This document shows positions 36,151 through 44,438 of a stretch of DNA of 64,000 bases, one piece after another. Position 1 is the stretch's first letter, and every line of letters starts with the position of its first letter. The notes under the pieces are model-generated. The model was not told the DNA's origin. It did not search any database and worked only from the letters and a program-made list of their open reading frames with translations. The DNA lies in assembly GCA_944324645.1 (NCBI GenBank), contig CALUXB010000003.1, positions 83,728 to 147,727 of the forward strand. Direction: 5' to 3'. The translations under genes were made by a program, and so were the position numbers. The stretch is from an uncultured Elusimicrobiales bacterium. GTDB taxonomy: Bacteria > Elusimicrobiota > Elusimicrobia > Elusimicrobiales > Elusimicrobiaceae.

Positions 36151-36206
36151 CTTGCATTGTTTTTTTTTTTGATAAATTTTGCGTATGAGCAAAATTTATC
36201 AAAAAA
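36151..36206 (+). promoter_or_regulatory. Pilin control module, copy 1: T-tract promoter with dyad centred on the start codon
   Basis: TTGCAT (36152-36157), an 11-T tract (36160-36170), then TGaTAAATT as extended -10 (36170-36178). A perfect 18-bp inverted repeat has its left arm at 36165-36182 and its right arm at 36189-36206, with the loop GTATGA containing the ATG (36185). The right arm reads GCAAAATTTATCAAAAAA. The predicted transcription start falls on the ATG itself. A near-identical copy precedes the pilin at 46517. Confidence 0.6.
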
Positions 36207-36754
36207 GTATTTCCCCCTCAAAAAATGCCGCTACGGGCAAAATAAGCGGCTTTACGCTGCTTGAGCTTTTAGTAGTGGTATTGGTTATCGGCATCTTAGC
36301 AGCGATTGCTTTGCCGCAGTACGAAAAAGCGGTTTTTAAGGCACGCACCGCCAATGATTTTGTTTTGCTGCGCAATGTAAAAGATGCGCAGGAACGCTAT
36401 TATATGTCTAATGGCAAATATGCCGAGACATTTGATGTTTTGGATATAGAAATACCTGTTCCAAACAAGATTGTGGCAGACGGTGGAATGGATGGAAGAT
36501 GGACAGGAGAAACCGCCTACTATGATGATCTCAAGTTGTTTATTTTGTCTGTCCGAGGACATGTTTTTGTACAAAGGTTTTTGCCTTCCTCCGATTCTGT
36601 TTGGATTGGTATGCGTTTAGCACAAAGTCCCCAGTGGGTGGGAGATGTTGTATGTGCCGTTAATTCCGAGAAAGGGAATGAACTGTGCAAAAGTTTGGGC
36701 GGTGTACACGACAGAAATGACGGCTCTATGGATTATTATAAGTTAAATATATAG
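36185..36754 (+). CDS. Type IV pilin-like protein 1
   Basis: 189 residues. A 22-residue basic leader ends in G, followed by [28 protein letters not shown], the class of prepilin cut by PilD before Phe with the conserved Glu at +5. A long amphipathic helix follows, then a globular domain with [22 protein letters not shown]. Near the C-terminus two Cys lie in [17 protein letters not shown], a probable disulfide loop shared with the two other pilins here. The start is set by the ATG in the shared module; there is no ribosome site. No pilus assembly genes lie nearby. The stop at 36754 abuts the convergent hydrolase gene. Confidence 0.87.
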   Translation: MSKIYQKSISPSKNAATGKISGFTLLELLVVVLVIGILAAIALPQYEKAVFKARTANDFVLLRNVKDAQERYYMSNGKYAETFDVLDIEIPVPNKIVADGGMDGRWTGETAYYDDLKLFILSVRGHVFVQRFLPSSDSVWIGMRLAQSPQWVGDVVCAVNSEKGNELCKSLGGVHDRNDGSMDYYKLNI

Positions 36755-37537
36755 TCAAAGTTTTTGTATAAGCGTGCGCAAGATGTCAAAGAACGTCTTG
36801 CGCACGTATTTTTCTGCCCACGGGGTGTGGCCGCAGCGCGGCAAAATAATTTCCGTAAAAGGAATTTGCAAGCGCGTCAGCGGCGCGCTGACGCCCTGGG
36901 GCGGGTGCGGGTCTTGCTCTCCGTGAATAAGAGTCAGCGGGCAGGCCAGCATTTGCGCGGCTTTGAGCAGCGTGCCTTGCGCGCGCAAGGCCGCAGCCTG
37001 CGGCCATACGGCAGAGAAAATTTGCTCATCCGCCGGCGGTATGTCTTCCGGCGGCGGCAGGGGGCAAACGCTGTCTGCCTTTTGGGCTAAGGTGTCTAGG
37101 GTGTGCAAGGCTTCATTGCGGTTGGGAGCGTGTGGGTTTTGCAAAATGCCCAGCGCCCGCTGGAAAGCGGCGGCTTCTGCTGCGTTTAAATTGGCCAGGC
37201 GTCTTTGGTTAATCAGCGCGGCATAGCTTTCTTCCAGCGGCGGGCAGCCAATCCAAATAAGCGATTTTATTTTTTGCGGGTGTTGCGCCGCATACAATAA
37301 AGACAGCCACGCCCCCCACGAATGCCCAATCAGCGTAAGCGGCGTTTGGGCAAAATCCCGTATTTGCTCTTCCAGCTCTTCTGCCAGCGCAGAGACAGAT
37401 TTTTTGCTCTGCCACGGCTCCAGCACACCGGTATATCGGCCCAGTTCTTGGCAAGCACCCGCTACGGAGCCCGCCGCGCCCGGCCCCCCGTGCAAGAAAA
37501 GAACGTGAAAAGGCGCTTTGCCGTAGCGGCGTATCAT
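36755..37537 (-). CDS. Alpha/beta-hydrolase (proline iminopeptidase-like)
   Basis: 260 residues from the ATG at 37537. VLFLHGGPGAAGS is the oxyanion HGGPG motif of the prolyl-aminopeptidase group, and LIGHSWGAWLSLLYA contains the nucleophile Ser (GHSWG). HGEQDPH and GHTPW carry the Asp and His of the triad. The frame is open about 120 codons further, but that part is a shadow of the DUF2400 tail. The ATG at 37537 overlaps the DUF2400 stop as ATGA. The substrate is unknown; a peptidase or esterase is likely. Confidence 0.85.
   Translation of the reverse strand: MIRRYGKAPFHVLFLHGGPGAAGSVAGACQELGRYTGVLEPWQSKKSVSALAEELEEQIRDFAQTPLTLIGHSWGAWLSLLYAAQHPQKIKSLIWIGCPPLEESYAALINQRRLANLNAAEAAAFQRALGILQNPHAPNRNEALHTLDTLAQKADSVCPLPPPEDIPPADEQIFSAVWPQAAALRAQGTLLKAAQMLACPLTLIHGEQDPHPPQGVSAPLTRLQIPFTEIILPRCGHTPWAEKYVRKTFFDILRTLIQKL
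36773..36813 (+). terminator. Terminator of pilin 1 inside the convergent gene
   Basis: CGTGCGCAAGA (36773-36783) pairs with TCTTGCGCACG (36796-36806), then TATTTTT. It lies within the 3' coding end of the minus-strand hydrolase. Confidence 0.65.
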
Positions 37538-38613
37538 AGCTGTGCACTGCGGCGTTTGGCGGCGGTTTTGGCATTGCGCCGCGGCGGAACTCTTTGTATA
37601 TGGGCCGCCGGGCCTGCGGGGGGACGGCTTTGACCTGGGGCTTTGCTGTTGGCGGCAGGCCGTGGCGACGTATATGGAGAAAGTCGCTGTTTTTTTACGG
37701 GCCGTGCGGGGTTCGCTTGCCGGTTGGTTTTGCCTTGGCTTTTGCGCGCGGCGCGTTGAACGGGACTTAGGTGTGAAAGGGTTTGTTTTTTTGCGGTGCG
37801 GCACGGGGCCTGCTTGCGGCTTTTTCTTTGTTTTGTGCGGGGGGAGTTTGCGTTTAATGTTTCTTCCTGCAAATCCGGGTGAATGCCAAAACGGGTAATG
37901 CAAAAATCATATTTGACGGGGTCCTGCGGGCAGAAGCGGGCTAAAGAGCGGGTAATCTCCAGTGCGGTTTTCATATCCGCGCTGTTTCTTTTTGTCAGGC
38001 CCAGCCAGCGTGCGCAGCGGTGCATATGCACATCCAGCGGCACGATTAACAGGCGCGGCGGCACCTGCCAGCCGCCTGGGTCCACCTCATCTTGGCGCAC
38101 CAGCCAGCGCAAAAATAAATTGAGCCTTTTAAGCGCGCTGCCTTTCTGGGGGTCTGGCACCAAACTGCCGCCGGCACCGGCTTGGCGCAGTTGGGCGGCA
38201 AAGTTTTTTAAAGCGGGGCAGGCGGTGCGGTCCGTGTCTTTGAGTCCGCTTGTAAAACACGCCTCCAAACTACCATAACGGCGCAGGATTCTCTGTATAG
38301 AGAGCAAAAAGTCCGCCAGTTCCTGCGCGGTGGTAAAGCGGTATTTAAAATGCTTAAAGTCCCGCCGCAGTTTTTGCGGAGTGGCAGCCAGTATATATGT
38401 GCGCGGCAGGGGCATAATGGCAAAAAGCTTTTGCAGGTTTTTTAAAATGGCTTTGACGTTGCCATAGGCAAAACACGCGGCTAATAGGGCCCCCACTTCC
38501 CGCTCACGCACGTCCGGCCAGCGATGCAGAAATTCCAGCGGGTCGGGGTGGAGCAGGCCGCGGCGGTTGTATTGATTGTAAAGGGCGTCAAAAAAAGCTT
38601 TATTTTTACGCAT
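37534..38613 (-). CDS. DUF2400/TIGR02757 family protein with a long basic tail
   Basis: 359 residues. Residues 1-~250 match the DUF2400 family: REREVGALLAACFAYGNVKAILKNL, GSALKRLNLFLRWLVR, LLIVPLDVHMHRCARWLGL, and CPQDPVKYDFCITRFGIH. The PLDVH...LGL and closing DPVKYDF pattern resembles the VDTHV...LG part of HhH-GPD DNA glycosylases, so a nucleic-acid role is inferred. Residues ~255-359 are Lys/Arg/Pro/Gln/Ala-rich, of low complexity and probably disordered, and are not part of the family core. The downstream ATGA overlap shows that the full-length frame is used. Confidence 0.82.
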   Translation of the reverse strand: MRKNKAFFDALYNQYNRRGLLHPDPLEFLHRWPDVREREVGALLAACFAYGNVKAILKNLQKLFAIMPLPRTYILAATPQKLRRDFKHFKYRFTTAQELADFLLSIQRILRRYGSLEACFTSGLKDTDRTACPALKNFAAQLRQAGAGGSLVPDPQKGSALKRLNLFLRWLVRQDEVDPGGWQVPPRLLIVPLDVHMHRCARWLGLTKRNSADMKTALEITRSLARFCPQDPVKYDFCITRFGIHPDLQEETLNANSPRTKQRKSRKQAPCRTAKKQTLSHLSPVQRAARKSQGKTNRQANPARPVKKQRLSPYTSPRPAANSKAPGQSRPPAGPAAHIQRVPPRRNAKTAAKRRSAQL

Positions 38614-38647
38614 ACTCCTATTGTATCAATTTGATAATATATACATA

Positions 38648-40099
38648 ATGATTTCACGCGTGCTTGCTTTTGCCGCTTCCCGCGGCATAAACCCAACGGG
38701 GCTGACGTATAATTCCGCCGAAGTAAAAGCGGGATATGTCTTTTTTGCGCTCAAAGGCGTGCACCACGACGGTAATTTGTTTATAGATGACGCCGTGCAA
38801 AAGGGTGCGGCGCTGCTTGTGTCGGCCCAGGCGCCAAGCCGGGAATATGGGGCGGCCTATTTCCAGTCCGACGATATGGACCGGGATATGGCGGACGCCG
38901 CCTATGAATTTTACGCCCGCCCTTCAGACGCGCTGTGCATTACCGGCGTGACGGGCACCAAAGGCAAGACCAGCATTTCCTATTTGGCCGAAGCCGCCCT
39001 GCACCGCGCCGGGAAAAAAGTGTCTGTGCTGGGCACCGTCAATTACCGCATTAACGGCAAGACGGTGCAAGACGCGCCCAACACCACGCCGCTGGCGTTG
39101 CCGCTGTTTAAACTGCTGCGCCAAATGCAGGACGAGAACACACAGGCCCTGGTGATGGAAGTGTCTTCCCACTCCTTAGAGCAGCAGCGGGTGCGGCATA
39201 TTCATTTTGATACGGCGGTATTTACCAATTTACAGCGGGACCATTTGGATTTCCACCACACGTTTGAAAATTATTTTGCCGCCAAGAAAAAACTGTTTGA
39301 AGAGCTGCTTTCTGCTGATAATACCAAGCCGCATAAAACCGCCATCATCAACGCAGACGACCCCTACGGACAGCGTTTGATAGCAATGCTGCAGGGCAAA
39401 GTGCGCCTGATGACATACGGCTTAGACGGCCCGGCGGATTACCGCGCGGCAGATATTAAAGAGAACTTGAGCGGCACCACATTTACCGTCAATGGCTTGC
39501 CGGGCAAAATCCATTTATTGGGCCGGCATAATGTGTATAATGCTTTAGCGGCTTTGTGTATTGCCATAGCCAACGGCGCTGATGAAAAAACCGCGCTTTT
39601 GGGGCTGGCGGATTTGCCGGGCGTACCGGGCCGTATGGAGCGCATAGACGAAGGGCAAGACTTTTTTGTATTTGTAGATTTTGCCTATACCGATGAGTCT
39701 TTGCAGCGGGCGTACCAAACGGTAAAACATTTTAAATCCGGGCGCATTATTACCGTATTTGGCTGCGGGGGCGACAGGGACCGCACCAAACGCCCGCTGA
39801 TGGGTCACACCGCTTGCGCCAACAGCGACTGGGTATTTTTGACCAACGACAACCCGCGCACGGAAGACCCGCGGCAGATTTTTGCCGATATAGAGAAAGG
39901 AATGGACGGATTTTCTAACTATGAAGTGGAGCCGGACCGCCGCGCCGCTATTTATAAAGCCATAGCCAAAGCGCAGGCCGGAGATATTGTTATTATTGCC
40001 GGGAAAGGCCACGAGCAAACCCAAAAAATAGGGCACGAGGTGTTGCCTTTTTCCGACCAGCAAACCGCGCGTGAGGCGATAAGGGGGAGAGGTGTTTAA
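38648..40099 (+). CDS. murE: UDP-N-acetylmuramoyl-tripeptide synthetase, meso-diaminopimelate type
   Basis: 483 residues from the ATG at 38648. VTGTKGKTSISYLAEAAL is the ATP loop, VMEVSSHSLEQQRV and NLQRDHLDFHHTFENYF are Mur-ligase segments, and NDNPRTEDP contains the DNPR motif that selects meso-DAP over lysine. This fits the dapA-asd-dapB operon at 50459-52913. GKGHEQTQ is the usual C-terminal site. An A/T-rich divergent promoter region (TGaTAATAT) lies just upstream. It overlaps murD by 8 bases. Confidence 0.96.
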   Translation: MISRVLAFAASRGINPTGLTYNSAEVKAGYVFFALKGVHHDGNLFIDDAVQKGAALLVSAQAPSREYGAAYFQSDDMDRDMADAAYEFYARPSDALCITGVTGTKGKTSISYLAEAALHRAGKKVSVLGTVNYRINGKTVQDAPNTTPLALPLFKLLRQMQDENTQALVMEVSSHSLEQQRVRHIHFDTAVFTNLQRDHLDFHHTFENYFAAKKKLFEELLSADNTKPHKTAIINADDPYGQRLIAMLQGKVRLMTYGLDGPADYRAADIKENLSGTTFTVNGLPGKIHLLGRHNVYNALAALCIAIANGADEKTALLGLADLPGVPGRMERIDEGQDFFVFVDFAYTDESLQRAYQTVKHFKSGRIITVFGCGGDRDRTKRPLMGHTACANSDWVFLTNDNPRTEDPRQIFADIEKGMDGFSNYEVEPDRRAAIYKAIAKAQAGDIVIIAGKGHEQTQKIGHEVLPFSDQQTAREAIRGRGV

Positions 40100-41480
40100 G
40101 CCGGAAAAATTCCAGGGCCAAAAGGCCTGTGTGTTGGGCTTTGGGCGAAGCGGCCGGCAGGCGGCTGCGCTGCTGGCGCGCCACGGGTTTGAGGTTTTAA
40201 TTAGCGAAGAACATACCCTGCCCCGGGCGGCGGAGGCAGATTTGCCCCCTCAGGTGCACGTGGAAACGGGCGGGCACAGCGCGCGGGTGTTTGAGTGCGG
40301 ATTTATTATCAAAAGCCCGGGTATATTTCCTAAAAGTGCAGTACTCAAAGAAGCGCGCAGGCGCAAAATTCCGGTGTTTTCCGAGTTGGAAGTGGCCTTG
40401 GCTTTTGCCCCCAAAGATATTTGCGTGCTGGCGGTCAGCGGCACCAACGGCAAAACGACGACCACCACTTTGCTGGGGGAAATTTTAAAAGAATATTGCG
40501 CCCGCCGGGAGCCCAACCGCCGCGTATTTGTTACGGGCAACATCGGCGCGCCCGTATCTGCGGCGGCTGATGAACTAAAGCCCAAAGATTTTTTGGTAAT
40601 AGAAGTGTCCAGCTACCAGCTGGAAGACAGCTCCTTTTTCCGCCCCAAAGTGGCGTGTTTGTTAAATATCACGCCGGACCATTTAGACCACCACGGCGGT
40701 ATGGAAAATTACATCAAAGCCAAAGCGCGGCTGTTCAAAAACCAACGCAGCAATGATTTTGCCGTACTCAACGGCGGCGATGAATACTGCGCGCGGCTGG
40801 TGCCTGCCATAAAAGGGGAGTTTAGCGCTTTTTCCGCCCAGCCTAACCACGTGTTAAAGACGGATGTGTTTTTTGACGGAGATGAAATTATCTTTAGCGA
40901 AGGGCACCACCTGCGCCCGCCTAAACTAAAAGGCATTCATAATATAGAAAATGCAATGGCCGCGGCTTTGTGTGCATTGGCAGTGCGGGTGCCGGCAGAT
41001 ATTATTCAAACGGTGTTTGACCGCTTTGAGCCTATGGAGCACCGCATAGAACCGTTTGCTTATCACCGCGGGGTGGTGTATGTGAACGATTCCAAAGCCA
41101 CCAATTTGGACTCCACGATGATTGCGCTGAAGTCTTTTGACAAAACGCCGCATATTTGGCTGATTTTGGGCGGGCGTGACAAAGGGGCCTCCTATGAAGT
41201 GTTGCTGCCGTATTTAAAGGCCTACTGCAAAGCAGTGCTTAGCGTAGGGGAATGTATGGACAAAATAGAGCGCGAGCTGAAAGGTCAGTTCCCCATTACG
41301 CGCTGCGGCACTTTGGATAAAGCGGTAGATTTTGCTATGGCCCACGCCAAAAAAGGCGATGTGGTGCTGTTGTCTCCGGCGTGTTCGTCTTTTGACCAGT
41401 TTAAAGATTATGAAGAGCGCGGGCGCGTGTTTAAACGCATAGTCAATGAGCGTGTAAAACAAGAGCGAATTGGTTTGTAA
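40092..41480 (+). CDS. murD: UDP-N-acetylmuramoylalanine--D-glutamate ligase
   Basis: 462 residues with a GTG start at 40092 inside the murE end, where AAGGGGGAGAG is the only nearby ribosome-site candidate; no ATG fits. VLGFGRSGRQAAALLARHG is the UDP-binding Rossmann-like loop, and AVSGTNGKTTTTTLLGEIL is the ATP loop. LNITPDHLDHHGGMENYIKAK and VYVNDSKATNLDSTMIAL are diagnostic of MurD. It adds D-Glu to UDP-MurNAc-Ala in the cytoplasm. Confidence 0.96.
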   Translation: MFKPEKFQGQKACVLGFGRSGRQAAALLARHGFEVLISEEHTLPRAAEADLPPQVHVETGGHSARVFECGFIIKSPGIFPKSAVLKEARRRKIPVFSELEVALAFAPKDICVLAVSGTNGKTTTTTLLGEILKEYCARREPNRRVFVTGNIGAPVSAAADELKPKDFLVIEVSSYQLEDSSFFRPKVACLLNITPDHLDHHGGMENYIKAKARLFKNQRSNDFAVLNGGDEYCARLVPAIKGEFSAFSAQPNHVLKTDVFFDGDEIIFSEGHHLRPPKLKGIHNIENAMAAALCALAVRVPADIIQTVFDRFEPMEHRIEPFAYHRGVVYVNDSKATNLDSTMIALKSFDKTPHIWLILGGRDKGASYEVLLPYLKAYCKAVLSVGECMDKIERELKGQFPITRCGTLDKAVDFAMAHAKKGDVVLLSPACSSFDQFKDYEERGRVFKRIVNERVKQERIGL

Positions 41481-41493
41481 TGGGCTTTACATA

Positions 41494-41528
41494 AAATCCC
41501 CGGGCCGTGGCCCGGGGATTTTGTTTTT
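41494..41528 (+). terminator. Terminator of the murE-murD unit
   Basis: AAATCCCCGGGCC (41494-41506) pairs with GGCCCGGGGATTT (41509-41521), then TGTTTTT. Confidence 0.88.
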
Positions 41529-41570
41529 AAAGGGGCCGGATTCCACTGCAACACAAAATCATATTAAATA

Positions 41571-41600
41571 CAAAAAACCGCCTAAGAAGGCGGTTTTTGC
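41571..41600 (-). terminator. Terminator of tatD
   Basis: AACCGCC (41576-41582) pairs with GGCGGTT (41589-41595). The A run before it gives a minus-strand U run; the T run after it would also work on the plus strand. Confidence 0.8.
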
Positions 41601-41619
41601 GTTTGAATGAAACCCAATT

Positions 41620-42423
41620 TTATTTTAGTCCATATAAATCCAGCGCGTTTTGGGTGGTCATCTCTGCTAGTTTTTCCACCGGCATATTTAAATAGTCGGC
41701 CATCCATTGGGCAATCAGCGGGATATTGGAGGGGTCATTTCGGGTGCCGCGCTTGCCCTGCGGGGAAAGATAGGGGCAGTCCGTTTCCAGCACCAGTTTA
41801 TCGGCGCCGGCTTTTTTGACCGCTTCGCGGATATATTCATTTTTCTTATAGGTAAAACAGCCGTTTATGCCCAAAAGAAGCCCGTGGTCCAGCGCTTTTT
41901 TAGCCTCTTCATACCGGGCGGAAAAACAATGCAGTACGCCCGGGTATTTGCCGGGAGCGGGCTGCCAGCTGTGTTTTAATAAATCAAAGGTCTGCTCGTA
42001 GGGTGTGTAATCTTCCCCTTCGCGTCGTATGTGCAGAACAATCGGCTTTTGCACCTGGGAGGCAAAAGCCAGCATTTCTTCAAACACGCGCAGCTGTACG
42101 TCCTGCGGGCAGGCGTGTAAGTAGGCGTAATCGAGGCCAATTTCCCCTACCGCGGCCGCGTGCGGATTTTTAAATAAATCTAAAAGTTGTTGGCGCGCTT
42201 GCGGCGTATAGGTTTGCGCCACTTGGGGGTGCACCCCTAAGACGGCGGCGGTATGAAGTGGATATTGGGCGCACAAGTCCAGCGCCGGCTGCCACTCGGC
42301 AGTTTCACAGCCGATTTCTATAAATTTATATACGCCGCTTTCAAAGACGCGCTGGATAACTTCGGAGCGGTCTGCGTCAAACGCTTCATCGTTCATATGG
42401 GCGTGGGAGTCTATAAATTGCAT
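41620..42423 (-). CDS. tatD: TatD-family metal-dependent hydrolase/DNase
   Basis: 267 residues. DSHAHMND (metal His pair at residues 7 and 9), AVGEIGLDYAY, IVLHIRRE, GVLHCFSA and LVLETDCPYLSPQGKRGTRNDPS are the ordered TatD/YcfH metal-site motifs. Members cut DNA 3' ends or act on D-aminoacyl or other small substrates in a TIM-barrel amidohydrolase fold. It is a single gene, convergent with murD. Confidence 0.94.
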   Translation of the reverse strand: MQFIDSHAHMNDEAFDADRSEVIQRVFESGVYKFIEIGCETAEWQPALDLCAQYPLHTAAVLGVHPQVAQTYTPQARQQLLDLFKNPHAAAVGEIGLDYAYLHACPQDVQLRVFEEMLAFASQVQKPIVLHIRREGEDYTPYEQTFDLLKHSWQPAPGKYPGVLHCFSARYEEAKKALDHGLLLGINGCFTYKKNEYIREAVKKAGADKLVLETDCPYLSPQGKRGTRNDPSNIPLIAQWMADYLNMPVEKLAEMTTQNALDLYGLK

Positions 42424-42595
42424 AACTATATTTTATCTTTTTATAAGGTCCTTATAAAAGCACCCAGCCGAGAGATTTCTAATACAAAACTTTGCTTGCT
42501 CTTGACACTGCCGCTTTCTATACTCTGTAGAGAGGGTTTTTTGTCGGTCTTTGACCAGGGAATTTATTTTCAAAATTAGCAATCTAAAAAAGGGG

Positions 42596-42624
42596 TTGAC
42601 AAAAATAAAATAATAGGCTACAAT
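42596..42624 (+). promoter_or_regulatory. Sigma-70-type promoter of hrcA-grpE-dnaK
   Basis: TTGACA (42596-42601), exactly 17 bases, TACAAT (42619-42624). This is the strongest housekeeping promoter in the window. The start would fall near 42631, inside the CIRCE element. Confidence 0.9.
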
Positions 42625-42625
42625 A

Positions 42626-42652
42626 TTAGCAGGCAAAAATAAAGAGTGCTAA
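42626..42652 (+). promoter_or_regulatory. CIRCE heat-shock operator (HrcA binding site)
   Basis: TTAGCAGGC, a 9-base spacer, GAGTGCTAA. The right half is the perfect consensus; the left half differs from TTAGCACTC at two positions. Position, spacing and the following hrcA gene make the call firm. It explains HrcA-mediated repression of its own operon. Confidence 0.93.
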
Positions 42653-42690
42653 AATAAAACCATTCTTTTAGACGGGAACGGACGAAAAAT

Positions 42691-43788
42691 ATGCGAATAT
42701 TAAAGCCGGAAGTAGCCAAAGAAAGAAAAGAAAAAATCCTGCGCTGGGTAGTGCAGCAGTTTGTAGAAAACCGCCGTCCGGTGGGGTCGCAGCTGATTGC
42801 GTCCAGTGCGCTGAAAGATATTTCCAGCGCCACCATTCGCAACATTATGAAAGATTTGGAAGAGGAAGGCTACCTCTACCAGCCGCATACGTCCGGCGGC
42901 CGTATCCCGACCGATAAAGCCTACCGCTATTATGTGGATTATTTGACCGGCGTGCAGCGTATGGCGGCCCAAGAGCGTGAACGCATTGAAAAACAATACG
43001 ATGAGCGCGTCAGCGAGTTGGACAATGTAATGGTGCACACTTCGCGCCTGTTGGCGCGGCTGTCCGGCGCGGCCGGGTTTGTATATGCCGCCAACGTAGA
43101 GGACCAGGTGGTCAAGCGGTTGGATTTTTTGCCCATTGGCCCGGGGCTGATTTTGGCGGTATTGGTAACCGAATCCGGCTTGGTGCGCCATTGGCCGGTG
43201 CGCTTGGGGTATGATTTGGCCCCCGCCAAATTGCGCCTGCTGAGCAACTTTATTAATAGTGAAATAGAGGGTATGACGCTCAAAGACGCACAGCGTTTCC
43301 TGTGGCAATATATAGAATCGGGCCACCGCGAAATTGCCGACGTGGCAGACCTGGCGGTGCAGGTGCTTAAAGATATGCAAAAGCCGCAGGCTTCCGCCGA
43401 AGAGCTGTACGTGGAAGGCATTGGCCGCATGCTGGCTAACACCGAAGAGACCGACTATGAGGACCTCAAACAAATGATGAGCGTGGTGGAAGAGCGCCAG
43501 CGGCTGTCTGGTTTATTGGCGGAGAAAATGGAAGATTTGCGCCGCAGCGGCAAGCAGGTGGCGGTCAGCATTGGCAGTGAAAATGAACTGAAAGAATTGC
43601 AAAACGTCAGTATTGTATCTTCCGCTTACCGCGTGGGGGACAAAACCGTAGGCATGCTGGGCATTATCGGCCCCAAGCATATGCAATATACCAAAGTGAT
43701 GTCTTTGGTCAAATTTATGGGGGACCTACTGGAAGGCAGCATAAACGCGTGGAACGCGCTGCCGGAAAAGGAAGAAGACTATGAGTAA
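42691..43788 (+). CDS. hrcA: Heat-inducible transcription repressor
   Basis: 365 residues. The N-terminal winged helix is seen in KEKILRWVVQQFVENRRPVGSQ and SSATIRNIMKDLEEEGYLYQPHTSGGRIPTDKAYRYYVD, diagnostic of HrcA. The GAF-like and dimerisation domains follow, and the C-terminal IGSENELKELQNVSIVSSAY and GIIGPKHMQYTKVMSLV match. It binds the CIRCE element just upstream and represses its own operon with help from GroEL, as known in other bacteria. It overlaps grpE by 8 bases (ATGAGTAA). Confidence 0.96.
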   Translation: MRILKPEVAKERKEKILRWVVQQFVENRRPVGSQLIASSALKDISSATIRNIMKDLEEEGYLYQPHTSGGRIPTDKAYRYYVDYLTGVQRMAAQERERIEKQYDERVSELDNVMVHTSRLLARLSGAAGFVYAANVEDQVVKRLDFLPIGPGLILAVLVTESGLVRHWPVRLGYDLAPAKLRLLSNFINSEIEGMTLKDAQRFLWQYIESGHREIADVADLAVQVLKDMQKPQASAEELYVEGIGRMLANTEETDYEDLKQMMSVVEERQRLSGLLAEKMEDLRRSGKQVAVSIGSENELKELQNVSIVSSAYRVGDKTVGMLGIIGPKHMQYTKVMSLVKFMGDLLEGSINAWNALPEKEEDYE

Positions 43789-44374
43789 GAAACACCACAA
43801 ACACACCGATGGGCTTAGCGAACAGGAAGAGCAAGATTTGCCGGCTGATTACGAGCCGGAAATAGAGGCGCAGGAAGAACAAGAAGAGTCTGCCGCCCCG
43901 CAGCAGCCGGACTATTACGAAAAATATGTGCGCTTGAGTGCGGATTTTGACAATTTCCGCAAACGCACCGAACGGGAAAAAGCCGCCCTGCTGGCGTATG
44001 GCAAAAAGGATTTTGTAGAAAAGTTGCTTCCCGCCTATGAAGTGCTTTTGCGCCAACAGCAGAATATGCAAAAGCAAGCCGCAGACAAAAAAACCTCTGA
44101 AGAGCTGAAAAATTTATTAGGGGGCTTAAATATGGTGTTGGGGGAAATGGACAAAGCCTTTAAGTCCGAGGGTATAGAGCGTATAGACGTGATGGGCAAG
44201 CCCTATGACCCGCAGACCTCGGAAGCGATAGCGGTTATCCCGGCCAAGGCAGAGCAAGACGGCGTTGTGCTGGAAGTGGTGCAAATGGGATTTATGATGG
44301 ACGGAAAGGTATTGCGTCCGGCCCGGGTAGTGGTCGGAAAAGCGGAGGAAGAAAACAAAAAAGAGCAAGCATAA
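43781..44374 (+). CDS. grpE: Nucleotide exchange factor GrpE
   Basis: 197 residues. An acidic, Glu/Gln-rich N-terminus (to ~residue 45) precedes the long coiled-coil start YYEKYVRLSADFDNFRKRTEREKAALLAYG, then LLPAYEVLLR, and the beta domain with the MGKPYDPQTSEAI and GVVLEVVQMGFMMDGKVLRPARVVV segments. GrpE releases ADP from DnaK. It lies between hrcA and dnaK in the classical order. Confidence 0.96.
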   Translation: MSKKHHKHTDGLSEQEEQDLPADYEPEIEAQEEQEESAAPQQPDYYEKYVRLSADFDNFRKRTEREKAALLAYGKKDFVEKLLPAYEVLLRQQQNMQKQAADKKTSEELKNLLGGLNMVLGEMDKAFKSEGIERIDVMGKPYDPQTSEAIAVIPAKAEQDGVVLEVVQMGFMMDGKVLRPARVVVGKAEEENKKEQA

Positions 44375-44438
44375 GCAGTAAAACAGTGTAAGCAGTAAAA
44401 ACAATTTAACTATTTTCAAACAGTAAGGAGAAAAACAT

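Noticed and set aside
36160..36206. The hairpin before pilin 1 as a rho-independent terminator of tilS.
   Set aside because: The stem is A/T-rich with only two G/C pairs next to the loop and four in all, and an A run, not a T run, follows it. Its second copy again contains a pilin start codon.
37540..37903. N-terminal ~120 residues of the longer hydrolase frame (His/Lys/Pro-rich).
   Set aside because: It is the alternate frame of the DUF2400 tail; the ATGA overlap at 37534-37537 gives the natural start of the hydrolase, and the HGGPG motif follows at normal distance.
42576..42582. TTAGCA upstream of the hrcA promoter as a second CIRCE half.
   Set aside because: There is no matching GAGTGCTAA at a 9-base spacing, so it is probably chance in A/T-rich sequence.
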